From contig NC_083341.1 of NCBI RefSeq assembly GCF_019175385.1, positions 87,570,321 to 87,634,320 of the forward strand: a DNA stretch of 64,000 bases, read 5' to 3'. Positions 32,723 to 45,497 of this stretch are shown one piece after another. This stretch comes from Lycium barbarum. Lineage: Eukaryota > Streptophyta > Magnoliopsida > Solanales > Solanaceae. The position numbers and the translations under genes were made by a program. Within the stretch, counting starts at the first letter, position 1; each line of letters opens with the position of its first letter. Under the pieces are notes generated by a model. The model saw only the letters and a program-made list of their open reading frames with translations, was not told where the DNA came from and ran no database searches.

Positions 32723-35700
32723 ATGCCTCCGAAGAAGGCAACGGCGGCCCAGAAGGGCAAAGCGAGGATGGGAGAGACTAGTCAGGCACAGCGATCTACC
32801 CGAGCTCGTGTCTATGATTTTCCTGAGGTTGTGCCTCGTTCTGAGGGGTCCGCTACACCCCCACTAGTACAGCCTGGAGCAGGACCTTCAGCAGCTCCAG
32901 AGGTCCGTGTACCCGCTCCTGAGACTCCAGCTCCTCAGCCAGGGGCGGAGGATAGGACCCTGAGGCAGGCTGTACAGTTGTTGACTACACTAGTAGCAGG
33001 TCAGGCTCGCAGACACGGGCGGAGGGACGAGGATGACGATGACAGGCGGGACAGCCTGAGAGTTCGGGAGTTTCTATTATGTGGCCCTCCAGAGTTTTTC
33101 GGGTCTAAGCCCGATGAGGACCCCCATGACTTTATTCGGGGGATGCGACGCTCACTGGACTTGGTCAGGGTTTCAGAGACCGAGTCGGTCGAGCTGGCTT
33201 CGCACAGACTTCGAGATGTTGCCACCCATTGGTACGAGACTTGGGAGCTGTCTAGGGGAGAGGGTGCCCCTCCAGCCACTTGGGATCAGTTTGTGACTGC
33301 TTTCACCCGCCACTTTCTGCCCCCAGAGTTACGGTGGGCGCGGGCTGATCGATTCTTACGTCTGCAGCAGAGGGGTCGGAGTGTTCGCGAGTATAATCTT
33401 GAGTTTGATTCTCTGGCCCGATATGCACCGGCCGTGGTAGCAGATATGTCCGATCGGATGCACAGATATGTTATGGGATTGGATCGGTATTTGGTTGATG
33501 GCTGTATGGCAGTATCATTGCAGACAGACATGGACATTGCCCGACTCCAGGCCTATGCGATGGGTATGGAGGACCGTCGCAGGTCTGATCCTTCTGGCAG
33601 AGATCGAGATAGGAGGCCGCCCAAGAGGACTAGGTCCGCAGGCTATTCTGGAGATTCTCGAGGCGGACAGCCTCAGCAGCAGCAGTCAGATAAACCTTTT
33701 CCTCCGTCCGGCCGGAGTACTCAGTCAGGTAGCCGGAGATTTGACAGTGCAGGACCATCTGGGGCCGGTCAGGGCTCCAGAGCGGCAGGTTCACAGGTAT
33801 CCAGGGGTCCCAGCCAGGCCAGACCACCCAGGCCCAGTTGTCCTCATTGCGGGAAGTCTTATCCTGGGGAGTGTTATCGAGCTACTGGAGCTTGCTTTTC
33901 TTGTGGTGGTCAGGGCCACTTTATGAGAGACTGTCCGTTGGCGAGCGGTTCTGGTAGTGTGGCTCAGCTGACAGGGTCAGCCGCCGGTTCTTCTTCTGCT
34001 CCATCTGTTGCACGCCCTGGAGGGCGAGGTATGCCAGCATCGGCAGGACGCGGTCGAGGCCGCGGTGGCGTTTCAGGTTCTAGCGGTCCCTCGAACCGCA
34101 TATATGCTTTGGCCAGCCGCCAGGATCAGGAGGCTTCGTCAAACGTCGTCACAAGTACATTACTAGTTTTCTCTAGGTCTGTATATGCATTGATTGACCC
34201 TGGCTCTACTTTATCATATATTTCCCCGCTCGTTGCTAGTAAAATTGGGATAGTGTCTGAGCCTATAGAGCCATTTGAGGTAGCTACGCCAGTTGGGGAT
34301 TTTGTTATAGCGAGACAGATCTATAGAGATTGTTCTGTGACCATTTATGATCGTAGCACTAAGGCTGATTTGATATAGTTAGACATGCTTGAGTTTGACG
34401 TCATTATGGGTATGGACTGGTTGTCTTCCTCTTATGCTAATGTCGACTCCCAGAAAAAGGTAGTCCGTTTTCAGTTTCCAGGGGAACCAGTTATAGAGTG
34501 GTTCGGATCTACAGCATCGCCGAGGGGTAAGTTTATTTCATACCTCAAGGCTAAGAAGATGATCCAGAAGGGTTATATCTATTATTTGGTTCGTGTGCAC
34601 GATACTGCAGCGGAGATACCTCCCCTTCAGTCTGTTCCGGTCGTCAGTGAGTTTCCAGATGTTTTTCCTGACGAGCTTCCTGGCCTTCCGCCTGAGCGAG
34701 AGATTGATTTTACTATAGAGTTGATGCCGGATACGCAACCTATATCTATTCCTCCGTACAGGATGGCACCGGCTGAGTTGAAAGAGTTGAAGGAGCAGCT
34801 GAAAGATTTGTTGGATAAGGGCTTTATCAGACCCAGCACATCACCCTCGGGAGCGCCGGTATTGTTTGTCAGAAAGAAAGATGTGTCATTGCGGATGTGT
34901 ATCGACTACCGGCAGCTAAATAAGGTGACTATAAAGAATAAATATCCCCTCCCCCGGATTGATGACTTGTTTGATCAGCTGCAGGGTGCTAAATATTTTT
35001 CGAAGATAGATCTGCGCTCAGGTTATCATCAGGTGCGAGTACGGGAGTCAGACATCCCGAAGACCGCTTTCAGGACCCGGTACGGGCATTATGAGTTCAG
35101 AGTTATGTCTTTCGGGCTGACTAATGCTCCAGCGGTATTTATGGATCTGATGAACCGGGTATTTCGGCCTTTTCTGGATATGTTTGTCATTGTGTTTATT
35201 GATGATATCTTGATTTACTCGCGATCAGCCGAGGAGCATTCAGATCATTTGAGGACGGTACTTGGCGTTCTCCGTCAGCAGAAGTTATATGCTAAATTCT
35301 CCAAATGTGAATTCTAGTTGACTTCTGTGGCATTCTTGGGCCATATTGTCGGTGCAGACGGTATTTGGGTCGATACGCAGAAGATTGAGGCTGTGCAGAA
35401 TTGGCCCAGGCCTACTACTCCGACAGAGGTGCGCAGCTTTCTTGGATTGGCCGGGTATTATCGCAGGTTCGTGGAGGATTTTTCTTCTATTGTAGCACCA
35501 CTGACGAGGCTTACCCAGAAAGCAGCAAAATTCCAGTGGACAGATGCCTGTGAGCGCAACTTTCAGATGCTGAAGGAGAGATTGATTACAGCACCAGTTT
35601 TGGCTCTTCCAGAGGGATCTGACGGGTATGTTGTCTATGGTGACGCCTCTGGTATGGGGATAGGTTGTGTATTGATGCAGCACGGTCGAGTTATAGCCTA

Positions 35701-37581
35701 TGCTTCCCGGCAGCTCAGACCGCACGAGAAGAACTATCCCACTCATGATCTTGAGTTGGCCGCGATAATCCATGCTTTGAAGATTTGGCGGCATTATTTA
35801 TATGGGGTCCATGTTGATATTTATACGGACCATAAGAGTCTCCAGTATATTTTTAAGCAGAAGGAACTAAATTTGCGGCAGCGGAGATGGCTTGAGTTAC
35901 TAAAGGACTACGACGTTGATATTCTGTACCATCCGGGGAAAGCCAATGTGGTAGCTGACGCGCTTAGCCGCAAGTCCGTGGGCAGTCTGGCTGATGTTCC
36001 ATCTGATAAAAAAATTTGGTTCGTGATATTCATCAGCTGGCCAGCCTCGGAGTTCGTTTGGTGGATTCTGGAGATTCTGGGATTTCTGTTCGTCCAGTTG
36101 CTGAATCATCTTTTATTCTGGAGGTAAAGCAGCGCCAGTTTGAAGATCTTCTCCTGATTCAGTACAGAGATGTGTCTCTTAATAAAGCAAAGACTCAGTT
36201 TGAGATCTCGCCTGAAGGAATATTATTATATGACGGCAGATTCTGTGTACCGGACGTTGCGGGCTTACGGCGGCAGATTATGGGCGAGGCCCATAATGCA
36301 CGGTATTCTGTTCATCCTGGTGCCACTAAAATGTATCGGGATCTCAGGTGTTTGTATTGGTGGGACGGCATGAAGAAAGATATTGCTGAGTTTGTTAGTC
36401 AGTGCCCGAACTGCCAGCAAGTTAAGATCGAGCATCAGAAGCCCGGTGGATTATTACAGGAGATGGAAATTCCAGCCTGGAAATGGGAGATGATTAATAT
36501 GGATTTCGTTGTTGGGTTACCGCGCACTCCACGCAGGTACGACTCTATCTGGGTAATTGTTGACAGGCTGACGAAATCAGCCCATTTCCTCCCAGTTCAG
36601 ACTACTTATTCGGCTGAGGATTATGCTAGATTGTATATCAGGGAGATAGTCAGACTTCACGGAGTCCCTGTATCTATTATTACTGATCGAGGTGCCCAGT
36701 TTACAGCTAATTTCTAGAGGTCATTTCAGGAGGGATTAGGGACTCAGGTGAGCCTCAGTACAGCTTTTCATCCTCAGACCGATGGGCAGGCCGAGCGCAC
36801 TATTCAGACGCTCGAAGATATGTTGCGGGCCTGCGTTATTGATTTCAGGGGCAGCTGGGATGATCATTTGCCGCTTATAGAGTTTGCCTACAATAACAGT
36901 TATCACTCCAGCATTCAGATGGCTCCGTACGAGGCCCTTTATGGCAAGAGATGCAGATCCCCTATTGGCTGGTTTGACGTTGGCGAGACTAAGCTGATTG
37001 GGCCAGATGTGATCCAGGAAGCTGTAAACAAGGTAAAGCTTATTCGGGAACGATTATTGGCTGCTCAGAGTCGACAGAAAGCTTATGCTGATAGACGACG
37101 TCGACCGTTAGAGTTCCAGATTGGTGACTGGGTATTCCTGAAGGTGTCGCCCATGAAGGGTGTTATGAGATTTGGCAGAAAGGGTAAGTTGAGCCCGCGG
37201 TATATTGGGTCGTATCAGATTGTTCGGAGAATAGGCGCAGTCGCCTACGAGCTAGACTTACCATCCGATTTAGAGGCTGTACACCCGGTATTTCATGTGT
37301 CTATGCTGCGGAAGTGCATTGGTGATCCTTCCAGGATATTCCCAGTGGATGACCTTCAGGTAACAGAGCAGTTATCTTATGACGAGCAGCCTGTATCTAT
37401 TCTGGATCGACAGGTGCGGAGACTACGCACTAAAGAAGTGCCCTCCGTCAAAGTCCTATGGCGCAACAATAATCGGGAGGAGATGACTTGGGAGGCGGAG
37501 GACGAGATGAAAAGGAAATACCCTCACTTGTTCCCGACGTCCACAGGTAATCTAAATTTTTCAGTTTGTTATGTTGATTGA
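32723..37581 (+). pseudogene. gag-pol: Element C gag-pol polyprotein, nearly intact
   Basis: Start chosen at ATG 32723, 2 nt after an acceptor-like GTTTGCAG. Domains in order: retrotransposon-gag (residues about 115-245, with Pro-Pro-Glu-Phe-Phe-Gly); a Cys-rich stretch and a Cys-X2-Cys-X4-His-X4-Cys zinc knuckle from 33893 (about residue 391); protease Asp at 34196 (about residue 492); reverse transcriptase with Phe-Ile-Asp-Asp at 35195-35206; RNase H about 35620-35900; integrase His/Cys zinc region about 36311-36415; integrase core with Asp near 36500, Asp-Arg-Gly near 36684 and Glu near 36812; chromodomain-like tail about 37400-37550. Breaks: TAG at 34376-34378, at 35315-35317 and at 36715-36717 (the last two at Trp positions), and a frameshift at a run of seven A (36008-36014). 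One long gag-pol frame, with no separate gag stop, appears to be the ancestral layout. Confidence 0.93.
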
Positions 37582-37656
37582 TAAAATGAATTATGTATGT
37601 CATTATTAAAAAGGGATACTCCTGCCTTGATCATAAGACCTTATAAGATTAATTTA

Positions 37657-37691
37657 ACATTCGGGGACGAATGTTTTTAAGGGGGGGAGAA
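37657..37691 (+). other. Palindrome and polypurine tract, element C
   Basis: ACATTCG-GGGA-CGAATGT at 37657-37674, then the purine run 37679-37691 ending at the 3' LTR. The 75 bp between pol stop and palindrome show nothing else. Confidence 0.88.
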
Positions 37692-40621
37692 TGTTATGTT
37701 CCGTGTTTTTGTATAATTGGAAATCGAGAAATAATTAAGATTTGTGTGATATAAGGAAATATTTTGATTTTAGTGAATATGACTATGTTGATTATGGAAT
37801 CATTAATGTTAAGACATCGGGGAAGGCCGAGGGTAAATTTGGAATTTTGGAAATTAGTTTCGGGAATTACAAAACGGGACTTTTTATGAATTGGGCCAAG
37901 AAAATATGACACAAAATTGAGGCCTAAAGTATTGAGGGTGGCCGGCCATAGCAATGGCCCAAACCCATCTTTTTAATGTCATGTGCTAGGCACATGACCA
38001 ATAATATGGATATATATCATCTTACACTTAGAATTATCAAGAACAAAGAACAAAATTCAAGAGCACCACAAAAGAGGGCTTCGGCCGAGACTAAGAAAGA
38101 GAGAAAAAGAAAATTGTGCTAGCCTTGTTTGAGGTCCAAAAATCCTAGTTTCTACATAGTTGTGAAGTACTCAAGACCCTCTTCAACGGGGTATAATTAG
38201 TTTGGCACAAGAACCACGTTTGCGGCAAGTCGGATTTTCAAGAAAAAGGTGAGAAATCTATGTTTTTATGTTATGAAATGGGTTTATATGTTATAGTGAT
38301 TGATGTTGCATGAAGATTATGGAATGGTGTTGTGTTTGTGCATGGCGTGTGTGTGTGAGAAGGGTGTGTTTGGCCGTGAGCCCTAGGAGGGAGAAAGAAT
38401 GTGAATTTGATCTTGTTTAGTTTGTTTAATGCGTCGTTGTGACCTTTATGTGGTAAATGATTAGTTAATGAATTGATTTGGCATTGGAAAATGATTTCGG
38501 AACGTTATCGGAAAGTATACACCTTTAGTATATTTGTGTATATCATTGTATATCTAGGGTGCTAAAGACCTTAAATATGATTTATGGTTGATGTTAAGGA
38601 ATTCGGAATGAAGCGACGCAAGTTAGAATGTTCGTCGTGACTTTTGATGTTTTGAATGAAATATGGAAAATAATGCATTTCGGGAACTTTCGTATATGGT
38701 TTGGAATATAATTGGGATGTGATTGAATAATCTTGAATGATTGAATGAATACAATAATGTGGATATAGATTTGGAATTTTGAAGCTTGAATGAAAAGTTG
38801 CCAACTTATGTAATAAGGTAGAATTTTGAAGTTAGTATGGTTTGAATATGATGTGTGTTGTTTGATGATGTGTGGGCTGTAGTTGTTGATGTATTTTGAG
38901 CCGAGCTAAGTCTCGGGGGTGTTAAATTTATAGGGGAAATGCTGCCGAAATTTTGGTAGGCAAAAATGAAGTTAATGACATTTTTTTAAGTCTAAGGATC
39001 TCAAATTGGTAACTTTGACCATTTGCAGATTTCGGACGGAACGGGACTTGACTTTTGGGAGAGCATAAGACGTCAGTAAGGTATGTAAAGCTTCCCACTT
39101 CTTCGTTTGGCATGTCTTAGTGTGTTAGGTGAATTTTGGAACCTCCGAAGCCTTTCTGCTCCTCGAAACCCGATCTACAAAACGACTATTATTCATTCAA
39201 TTCAATTGAAGCCTAAAGGCTCTATTTTGGATAGAATGCAACCAAATGTTCGAAACCTATCGAAATGTGATCGGGTTACTTTGAAATCATTATGTATAAT
39301 CTTCTGGCCTTTAAATGTTCGTAAATTATGTTCGCCACCTCAATTTGACTCGAGGTGGGCCCGCTAACCCCGAGACGCCCTATTTGTCCTATTGGGCGGT
39401 CCTTTTGAATAAAGCTTGATATGATACTTTCAGTTTTGGAACTTCCTCCCACGAGATATGTATTGAATATTATGATATGTTAAGTTACGTTTTGAGCCAT
39501 AAGTACCATTTTGGGAAACATCTTGTGAAATAAAACTTTGTATCAACTAAGTATTCGGTTATTGTGTACTATGAAATGACTTATGAAATCATTATGTTTT
39601 GAAAGGCTATTTTGAAATATGATTTGCATTTGTTCGCTCACGACTCTGCTCGTGCCTTACTATGACTTCGTTCACCGGTTCCCGAGCCGGTTATGATTCG
39701 TGCGCCTTATGATAATTCGGCCGTATGCTGTGTTCCGGTTCCCGAGGCCTCGCCATAGGGCCGGGTTCCGTTTGCAGTTATGCTGTGATATGGCTCGTGA
39801 TGCGATACGCTCACCTATGTTGTGTTTGTGTTCGGGGATGTACGGAGATTTGAAACCTTCTGGTGTTATGCTGTGTGTGGCGCCAGCGTCGGAGTGGCGA
39901 CCACGTTCTTAAGCGTTTGCATGATTTCGTTTGCATTATGTATACGTATATGATTTTGATACGGATTTTGACATACTGATTTGTACTCCACTTTTTCATC
40001 TGATTTGCTTTCGGTTTTGGCTCATATTTCTGTACTCCGTGCTTTACATACTCATTACATATTTCGTACTGACCCCTTTTCTCCGGGGGCTGTGTTTCAT
40101 GCCCGCAGGTGCAAATATTGGTGATCCTCCACTGTAGGCTTCACTCTTTGCTACTTCGGAGTACTCCTTCTTGACTCGGATTCCACTTTTGGTACAGACT
40201 CCCTTTTGCTATGTATATTCTGTACATTTGACTATTTGGGTACGGCGGGGCCCTGTCTCGCCATATGTCTTTGTTTTGAGTTCGTAGAGGCCTGTAGTCA
40301 TATATGTGGGGCGAGGGTCCTATATATGTTTGTCTGATTTTGTTTTCTGGTCTTAAAGCCGTTCGTTTGTTTTGATGGCCCTGAATGGCCCTTATGCTTA
40401 TATTTGCATTTTTGACCGGCGATGTCTATTCCGCCGCTCAGTTTGTATCCGATATGACATTTTGATTTGTGCGACCGCTTAAGACATATTTTGATATAAA
40501 CTATGTTTGATATGAATTTTATGAAATTCTGAAATAAGTTTGGATTTGGCAATGAATATGTAATTTGGTCTGGGTACCCAAGTAGGGTGCCAGTCGCGGC
40601 CCACGGGGCTGGGTCGTGACA
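37692..40621 (+). repeat. Element C 3' LTR, 2930 bp
   Basis: Same length as the 5' LTR with about 33 substitutions by eye. It ends GTCGTGACA and is followed by TSD GTAGC (40622-40626). Short ORFs in both LTRs are mirrored copies, not genes. Confidence 0.95.
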
Positions 40622-40626
40622 GTAGC

Positions 40627-42597
40627 TTTCTGGGCTTAGCAGGTTATTACAGGAGATTTGCTGAAGGTTTTTCTTCTATTTCTGCGGCACTCACAAATCT
40701 GACCCAGAAATCAGCAAAGTTTCAATTTACAGATGCGTATGAAAGTAGTTTCCAAGAGCTAAAAGATAGATTGACTTCTACCCCAGTCCTGACACTTCCA
40801 GAGGGATTGGAAGGTTATGTTGTTTATTGTGATGCTTCAGGCATTGGGCTAGACTGTGTGTTGTTGCAACATGGTAAGGTGATTGTGTATGCTTCAAGGC
40901 AATTACTAAAACATGAGAAAAATTATCCAAACCCTGACCTTGAATTGGCTGCAGTGATTCATGCATTAAAGAAGTGGAGACATTATTTGTATGGTGTTCA
41001 TATGGATATTTGCACAGATCATAAGAGCCTTCAGTATATCTTCAAGCAAAAAGAGTTGAATTTACGGCAACGACGATGGTTGGAATTGCCAAAAGATTAT
41101 GATGTTGATATCCTATATCACCCCAGAAAGACAAATGTTGTGGCTGATGCTCTTAGCCGTAGATCCATCGGAAGTTTGTGTGATGTACGACCAGAGAAAA
41201 GAGAAATGGCTCGTGAGCTCCAACAGTTAGCTAGCCTAGGAGTTTGAGTAGTGGACTCAGGTAGCAGGGGAACTACCATTCAGAATTCAGCAGTCTCGTC
41301 GCTAATAATGGAAGTGAAAGAGCGACAATACGAAGATCCCATGCTAATACATTACAGAGATACACTCCCTCAGAAGGAGAAGTCATCATTTGAGATTGCA
41401 GGAGACGACGTTCTCCGATGTCGAGGCAGATTATGTGTCCCTGATATGGCAGGACTACGCCACCAAATATTGAGAGAAGCTCATTGCTCCCGTTATTTTG
41501 TCCACCCCAGAGCAACAAAAATGTATCATGATCTTAAGTCTATCTATTGGTGGAATAGGTTGAAGAATGATATAGCAGAATTCGTAGCTCATTGTCCCAA
41601 TTGTTAACAAGTGAAAATCGAGCACCAAATGCCTGGCGAATTATTGCAAGCTATAGAAATTCCAACTTGGAAGTGGGAAGTAATTAACATGGACTTCATT
41701 ACAGGCTTACCCCGTTCTAGACGTAAGTATGACACTATATGGGTGATTGTTGATCGGCTCACAAAGTCAGCTCATTACTTACCAGTCAGAACTACATATG
41801 TGGCAGAAGAATATGCAAAGCTTTATGTTAAAGAGATAATGTGACTCCATGGTGCTCCAGTATCTATTATATCAGATAGAGGAACTCAATTTACAGCTAA
41901 TTTTTGGAAGTCCTTCCAAGAGGGTTTGGGGACTCATGTGAGCCTTAGCACGACATTTCATCCGCAAACTGACGGACAAGCTGAACTTTCCATTCAAAAT
42001 CTTGAGGATATGTTACGAGCATGTATGTTGGATTTTGGAGGAAATTGGGATGATCACTTACCCCTTATTGAGTTTGCTTATAACAATAGTTATCATTCTT
42101 AAAGCTATGCGGATAATTATCTAAGGGACTTAGAGTTCCAAGTTAAAGATTGGATATTCTTAAAGCTATCGCCGATGAAGGGCGTTATGAGATTTGACAA
42201 AAAGGGGAAGTTAAGTCCCCGATACATTGGGCCTTATGAGATCGTGCGCAAGGTAGGCAAAGTGGTTTACGAATTAGATCTACCTCCTGATTTGGAGTCA
42301 GTTCACCCAATTTTCCATGTCTCGATGCTTCGCAAATGTGTTGGAGATCCTACTAGGATCGTGCCAGTACATGATGTTCAAGTGACTGAAAACTTGACTT
42401 ATGAAGAGGTACCCATTGCCATATTTGATAGGCAAGTACGGAGGCTTAGAAACAACGAAGTGGCCTCAGTTAAGTTTTTGTGGAGAAACAATAACCGAGA
42501 AGAGATGACATGGGAAGCGGAAGAAATTATGAAATCCAAGTACCCGCACTTATTTCAGCCCCCGGAAGAGATCCAAGATGAGACATCAAGATCATAA
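40627..42597 (+). pseudogene. pol: Array B internal 1: RT end, RNase H, integrase, chromodomain
   Basis: Resumes pol after element C: end of reverse transcriptase, RNase H about 40790-41060, integrase zinc region about 41490-41606, integrase core about 41680-42080, then a chromodomain-like tail about 42420-42550. Breaks include stops near 41245 and 41605 and TGA at 41842-41844. About 175 bp is missing from the integrase around 42100, compared with internal 2 near 52780-52958. The 41842 stop is shared with internal 2 (52531) but not with B2. Confidence 0.9.
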
Positions 42598-42800
42598 GGT
42601 ATGTATGTTTTCCTTTTTATGCATTTGGGTCGTGTGTGGCCAAACTCTATTGCTATTATGTTGTAGCCCTGTGAGGCATTGTTATTATAGGCTGTTGTGA
42701 CAGAATGGTAGTGCCATATCACAGGAGAAGCTCTGGCGAAATTTTTATAGAATCCCCGAGGACTAACATTCGAGGACGAATGTTCTTAAGGGGGGAAGAA
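42598..42800 (+). other. Array B internal 1 3' untranslated region, palindrome and polypurine tract
   Basis: About 165 bp of non-coding sequence, then ACATTCG-AGGA-CGAATGT (42766-42783) and the purine run 42788-42800 abutting LTR2. Confidence 0.8.
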
Positions 42801-45288
42801 TGTTACACCTCGGAAAAATTTTCCATTAATGCACAGTGAATAGACTAACGAAGAGCACGAAGTATATGGTATTTCAATAAGTAAGGAATGACATTTGATA
42901 ACCCTAATTAAGATTTCAAAGACATTCGTGGTAAGAGGAGAAAGTTTCCCAAGAGAATGCATGGCATACGATATGTATCGGAAAGGATTTACAAGTAACA
43001 AGTTAATGATAATTTAATGATTCTTTGGAGAAGATTTGTAACGTCCCTTAGATTGTTAATGAGGTGATAAACAAGTGTCAAGAAGGTTCCACAAGGAGTG
43101 GAGATCAAACGAGTTGACGAGAATGAGTTCGGAAGAACTGGGCAGTATACAGCCTAACATACTGGCCGTATAAATTATACTGGCCGTATGTTTGGCCGTA
43201 TAATCAGTCCAGATGGCCAGCCTCACTAGACCAAATCTACGGCCAGACATACGGTCAGTGAAATTTATACGGACCGTATGTTGGTCCGTAGATTTGGAGT
43301 AGGACAGATTTGAGTATTATTAATAAGGGGTCCAAGTAATTTCATTTGATTTCCCCTTCACTCCCCTTCTCTCTTGAACTCTCTAGAATACTTCTTCACA
43401 CTTCTCCCACAAGAATTCAAGAGATATTACTGATCAACTTCATCAAACCAAGAGAATCAATTGTAAGAAACACATTAAAGTTCATCCAAGACAAGGAATC
43501 CAAGTGAAGGTGAAACTAGGGTTTTGCTAAAGTGAAGGGTTTCCACCCAAGGGTCATTCCTACGCCATCTAAGGTAAGTTTTATGGCATTTCCATGTTGT
43601 TTAAGGTATTGAGAAGTTGAAACACTTGGATTGTATAAGAATAGAAAAAATGGGTCATGAATGTGGGAATAAGGTCATTTTTGAGTAATAGCTTGGATTG
43701 AGTCATGATTCTTGATGTGCTGTGATTATGGTTATGTTATAAATGATGTTAAGAACATGGGATAGACATTGTATATGAATGAATGTAATCTTGTGCTATG
43801 ACCATGGATATGGATGATTGGAAGGGAATTGAGTAGTAAGGATAATGTAGGTGAATAAACACTATTGTTATGATGTTATGAATGTTATTATTGATGTTTG
43901 GGAGTTGATATATGATATGGAGGAAGTTGTAAAAATAAAGGAGATGCTGTCCAATTTTCTCAAGCTTTAGTCATGTATGCTAAGCTATCGATTTTCTAAT
44001 GATAGTATAACTCTAATGAAGGTAGAAACGTGAGCATTGAAGGAGAACGTGCAAGTGATAGAATAGTAGAACGGAATGGTATGTAAGGCTAACCCTTCTT
44101 TCATAAGGCATGGTTCCTTGGCCAAATATGTAATGTTTTATGAGCCTATGATGTCCTCCAAATGATGTTATCTTCAAAAGCTACTAAGCTCATGAATCTC
44201 GATATGTTACGATTGTACTAAATTCCTCCTATGATGAGAATCCTCTAGGGATAGATGTAATGAACGACGATAGTAATGATGCTAAAGATGCTTATGAGCT
44301 TTTATGTATATGTGTCTATGTATGGCTATTATGAAACCCCGAGCTTATATGGCCGGGTAGAATATATATATATATATATATATATATATTGCGCACGTAC
44401 CAATGCAGTTGGGTACGGATAACCCTGAGCCTTGGTAGGGTCTGGTATGTATACTCACCGAGCATCGCCATGGCCGGGTATGTGAAACACCAAACCTTCA
44501 TGGTCGGGTATGCAATGTACATGATATCGATATGTATACGATATGAATATGAATATAAATACGAATATGCTATGAATACTAAAATGGATACGAAATGTAA
44601 ATGAGTACGGATATGAATACGGATACGGATATGGATGTGTGTAAACAATCACGCATTATAAATGGAAAGTCCCTATGAAAAGCAAGTAAGTGTTTATGAC
44701 GATGGTTCTACTACCTCCCATCTTATGCTATTTCTTATGTTGCTTATTATGCTTCTATAATGATGTTGATCATGCTTTACATACTCAGTACAATCTTCGT
44801 ACTGACGACCTTTTGTTTGTGGACGCTACGTCATGCCCGCAGGTGGCCAGGGAGACAGGCTTGATCCATAGCTTTATTACTCATGGACTACATAGCGGAG
44901 CTCCATTTCATTCGGAGCTACAGCTTTTGGTAGTTATTCTTTTGTGTACATATTAATGGGCATGGCGGGGTCCTGTCCCGCCTATATGATATGACATACT
45001 CTCCTTAGAGGCTCGTAGACATGTGTCTATGGTTAGATGTATTTGGCCTCGTCGGCCTATATTTTGGATATCATTTTATTAGCCTCGACGGCTTATGTAC
45101 ATTGTTATGGGCATAGTTGTCGATGATGATATAAATGAATTATTTCCAATGGAATTAGTATGAATAATGGATGGAAAGTATGATTTATCTATGTGGCTCA
45201 GCTAGTTGTAAATGTGAAAGTATGATAAGAGGTGCCCGGGTGGGTTAGCACTTGGTGCCCGTCGCGGCCCTCCGTTTGGGTCGTGACA
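42801..45288 (+). repeat. Array B LTR2 (shared middle LTR), 2488 bp
   Basis: Serves as 3' LTR of internal 1 and 5' LTR of internal 2: a polypurine tract abuts its start and a primer site follows its end. It has no TSD of its own. AT microsatellite 44362-44389; donor-like AAG/GTAAGT after 43573; palindromic U3 block about 43145-43285. Confidence 0.92.
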
Positions 45289-45292
45289 AAAG

Positions 45293-45304
45293 TGGTATCA
45301 GAGT
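45293..45304 (+). other. Primer-binding site, array B internal 2
   Basis: TGGTATCAGAGT, one change from the initiator tRNA-Met complement, 4 nt after LTR2. Confidence 0.88.
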
Positions 45305-45347
45305 AGTTCTGTCCTAGGGTGTGTCTACGAGCCGTGTCCTGTAGAAT

Positions 45348-45387
45348 CTTAGTTATGGGTGTGTTGCGTGCCACACTTTTAAACAAG
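45348..45387 (+). ncRNA. Leader stem-loop, array B internal 2 (decayed)
   Basis: Upper stem GTGTG/CACAC is kept. The loop is TTGCGTGC, a single C-to-T change from the palindromic loop of internal 1, so self-pairing is lost. The lower stem is degenerate. Confidence 0.4.
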
Positions 45388-45497
45388 AGGCTGCGGGCAT
45401 TTTAGGAATGAATGACCTTTTTTCTTCATAAGATCGTGCGATAGAGCCATGACATAAGAACTTCTTTTTCCTTAACCGTGTGTTATGTATTTTAGAG

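Larger units (their letters stand above)
29590..40621 (+). mobile_element. Element C: near-complete Ty3/gypsy chromovirus-type retrotransposon
   Basis: Two LTRs of exactly 2930 bp (29590-32519, 37692-40621), primer site, leader hairpin, gag-pol, palindrome and polypurine tract, TSD GTAGC (29585-29589 and 40622-40626). I count about 33 LTR differences by eye, near 1.1 percent, so it is the youngest gag-pol copy in the window. The coding region has three TAG stops and one frameshift, so this copy is probably not autonomous now. Confidence 0.95.

Noticed and set aside
33001..33926. Overlapping 65-152-codon ORFs inside element C gag
   Set aside because: Shadow frames of the gag reading frame with no domain.
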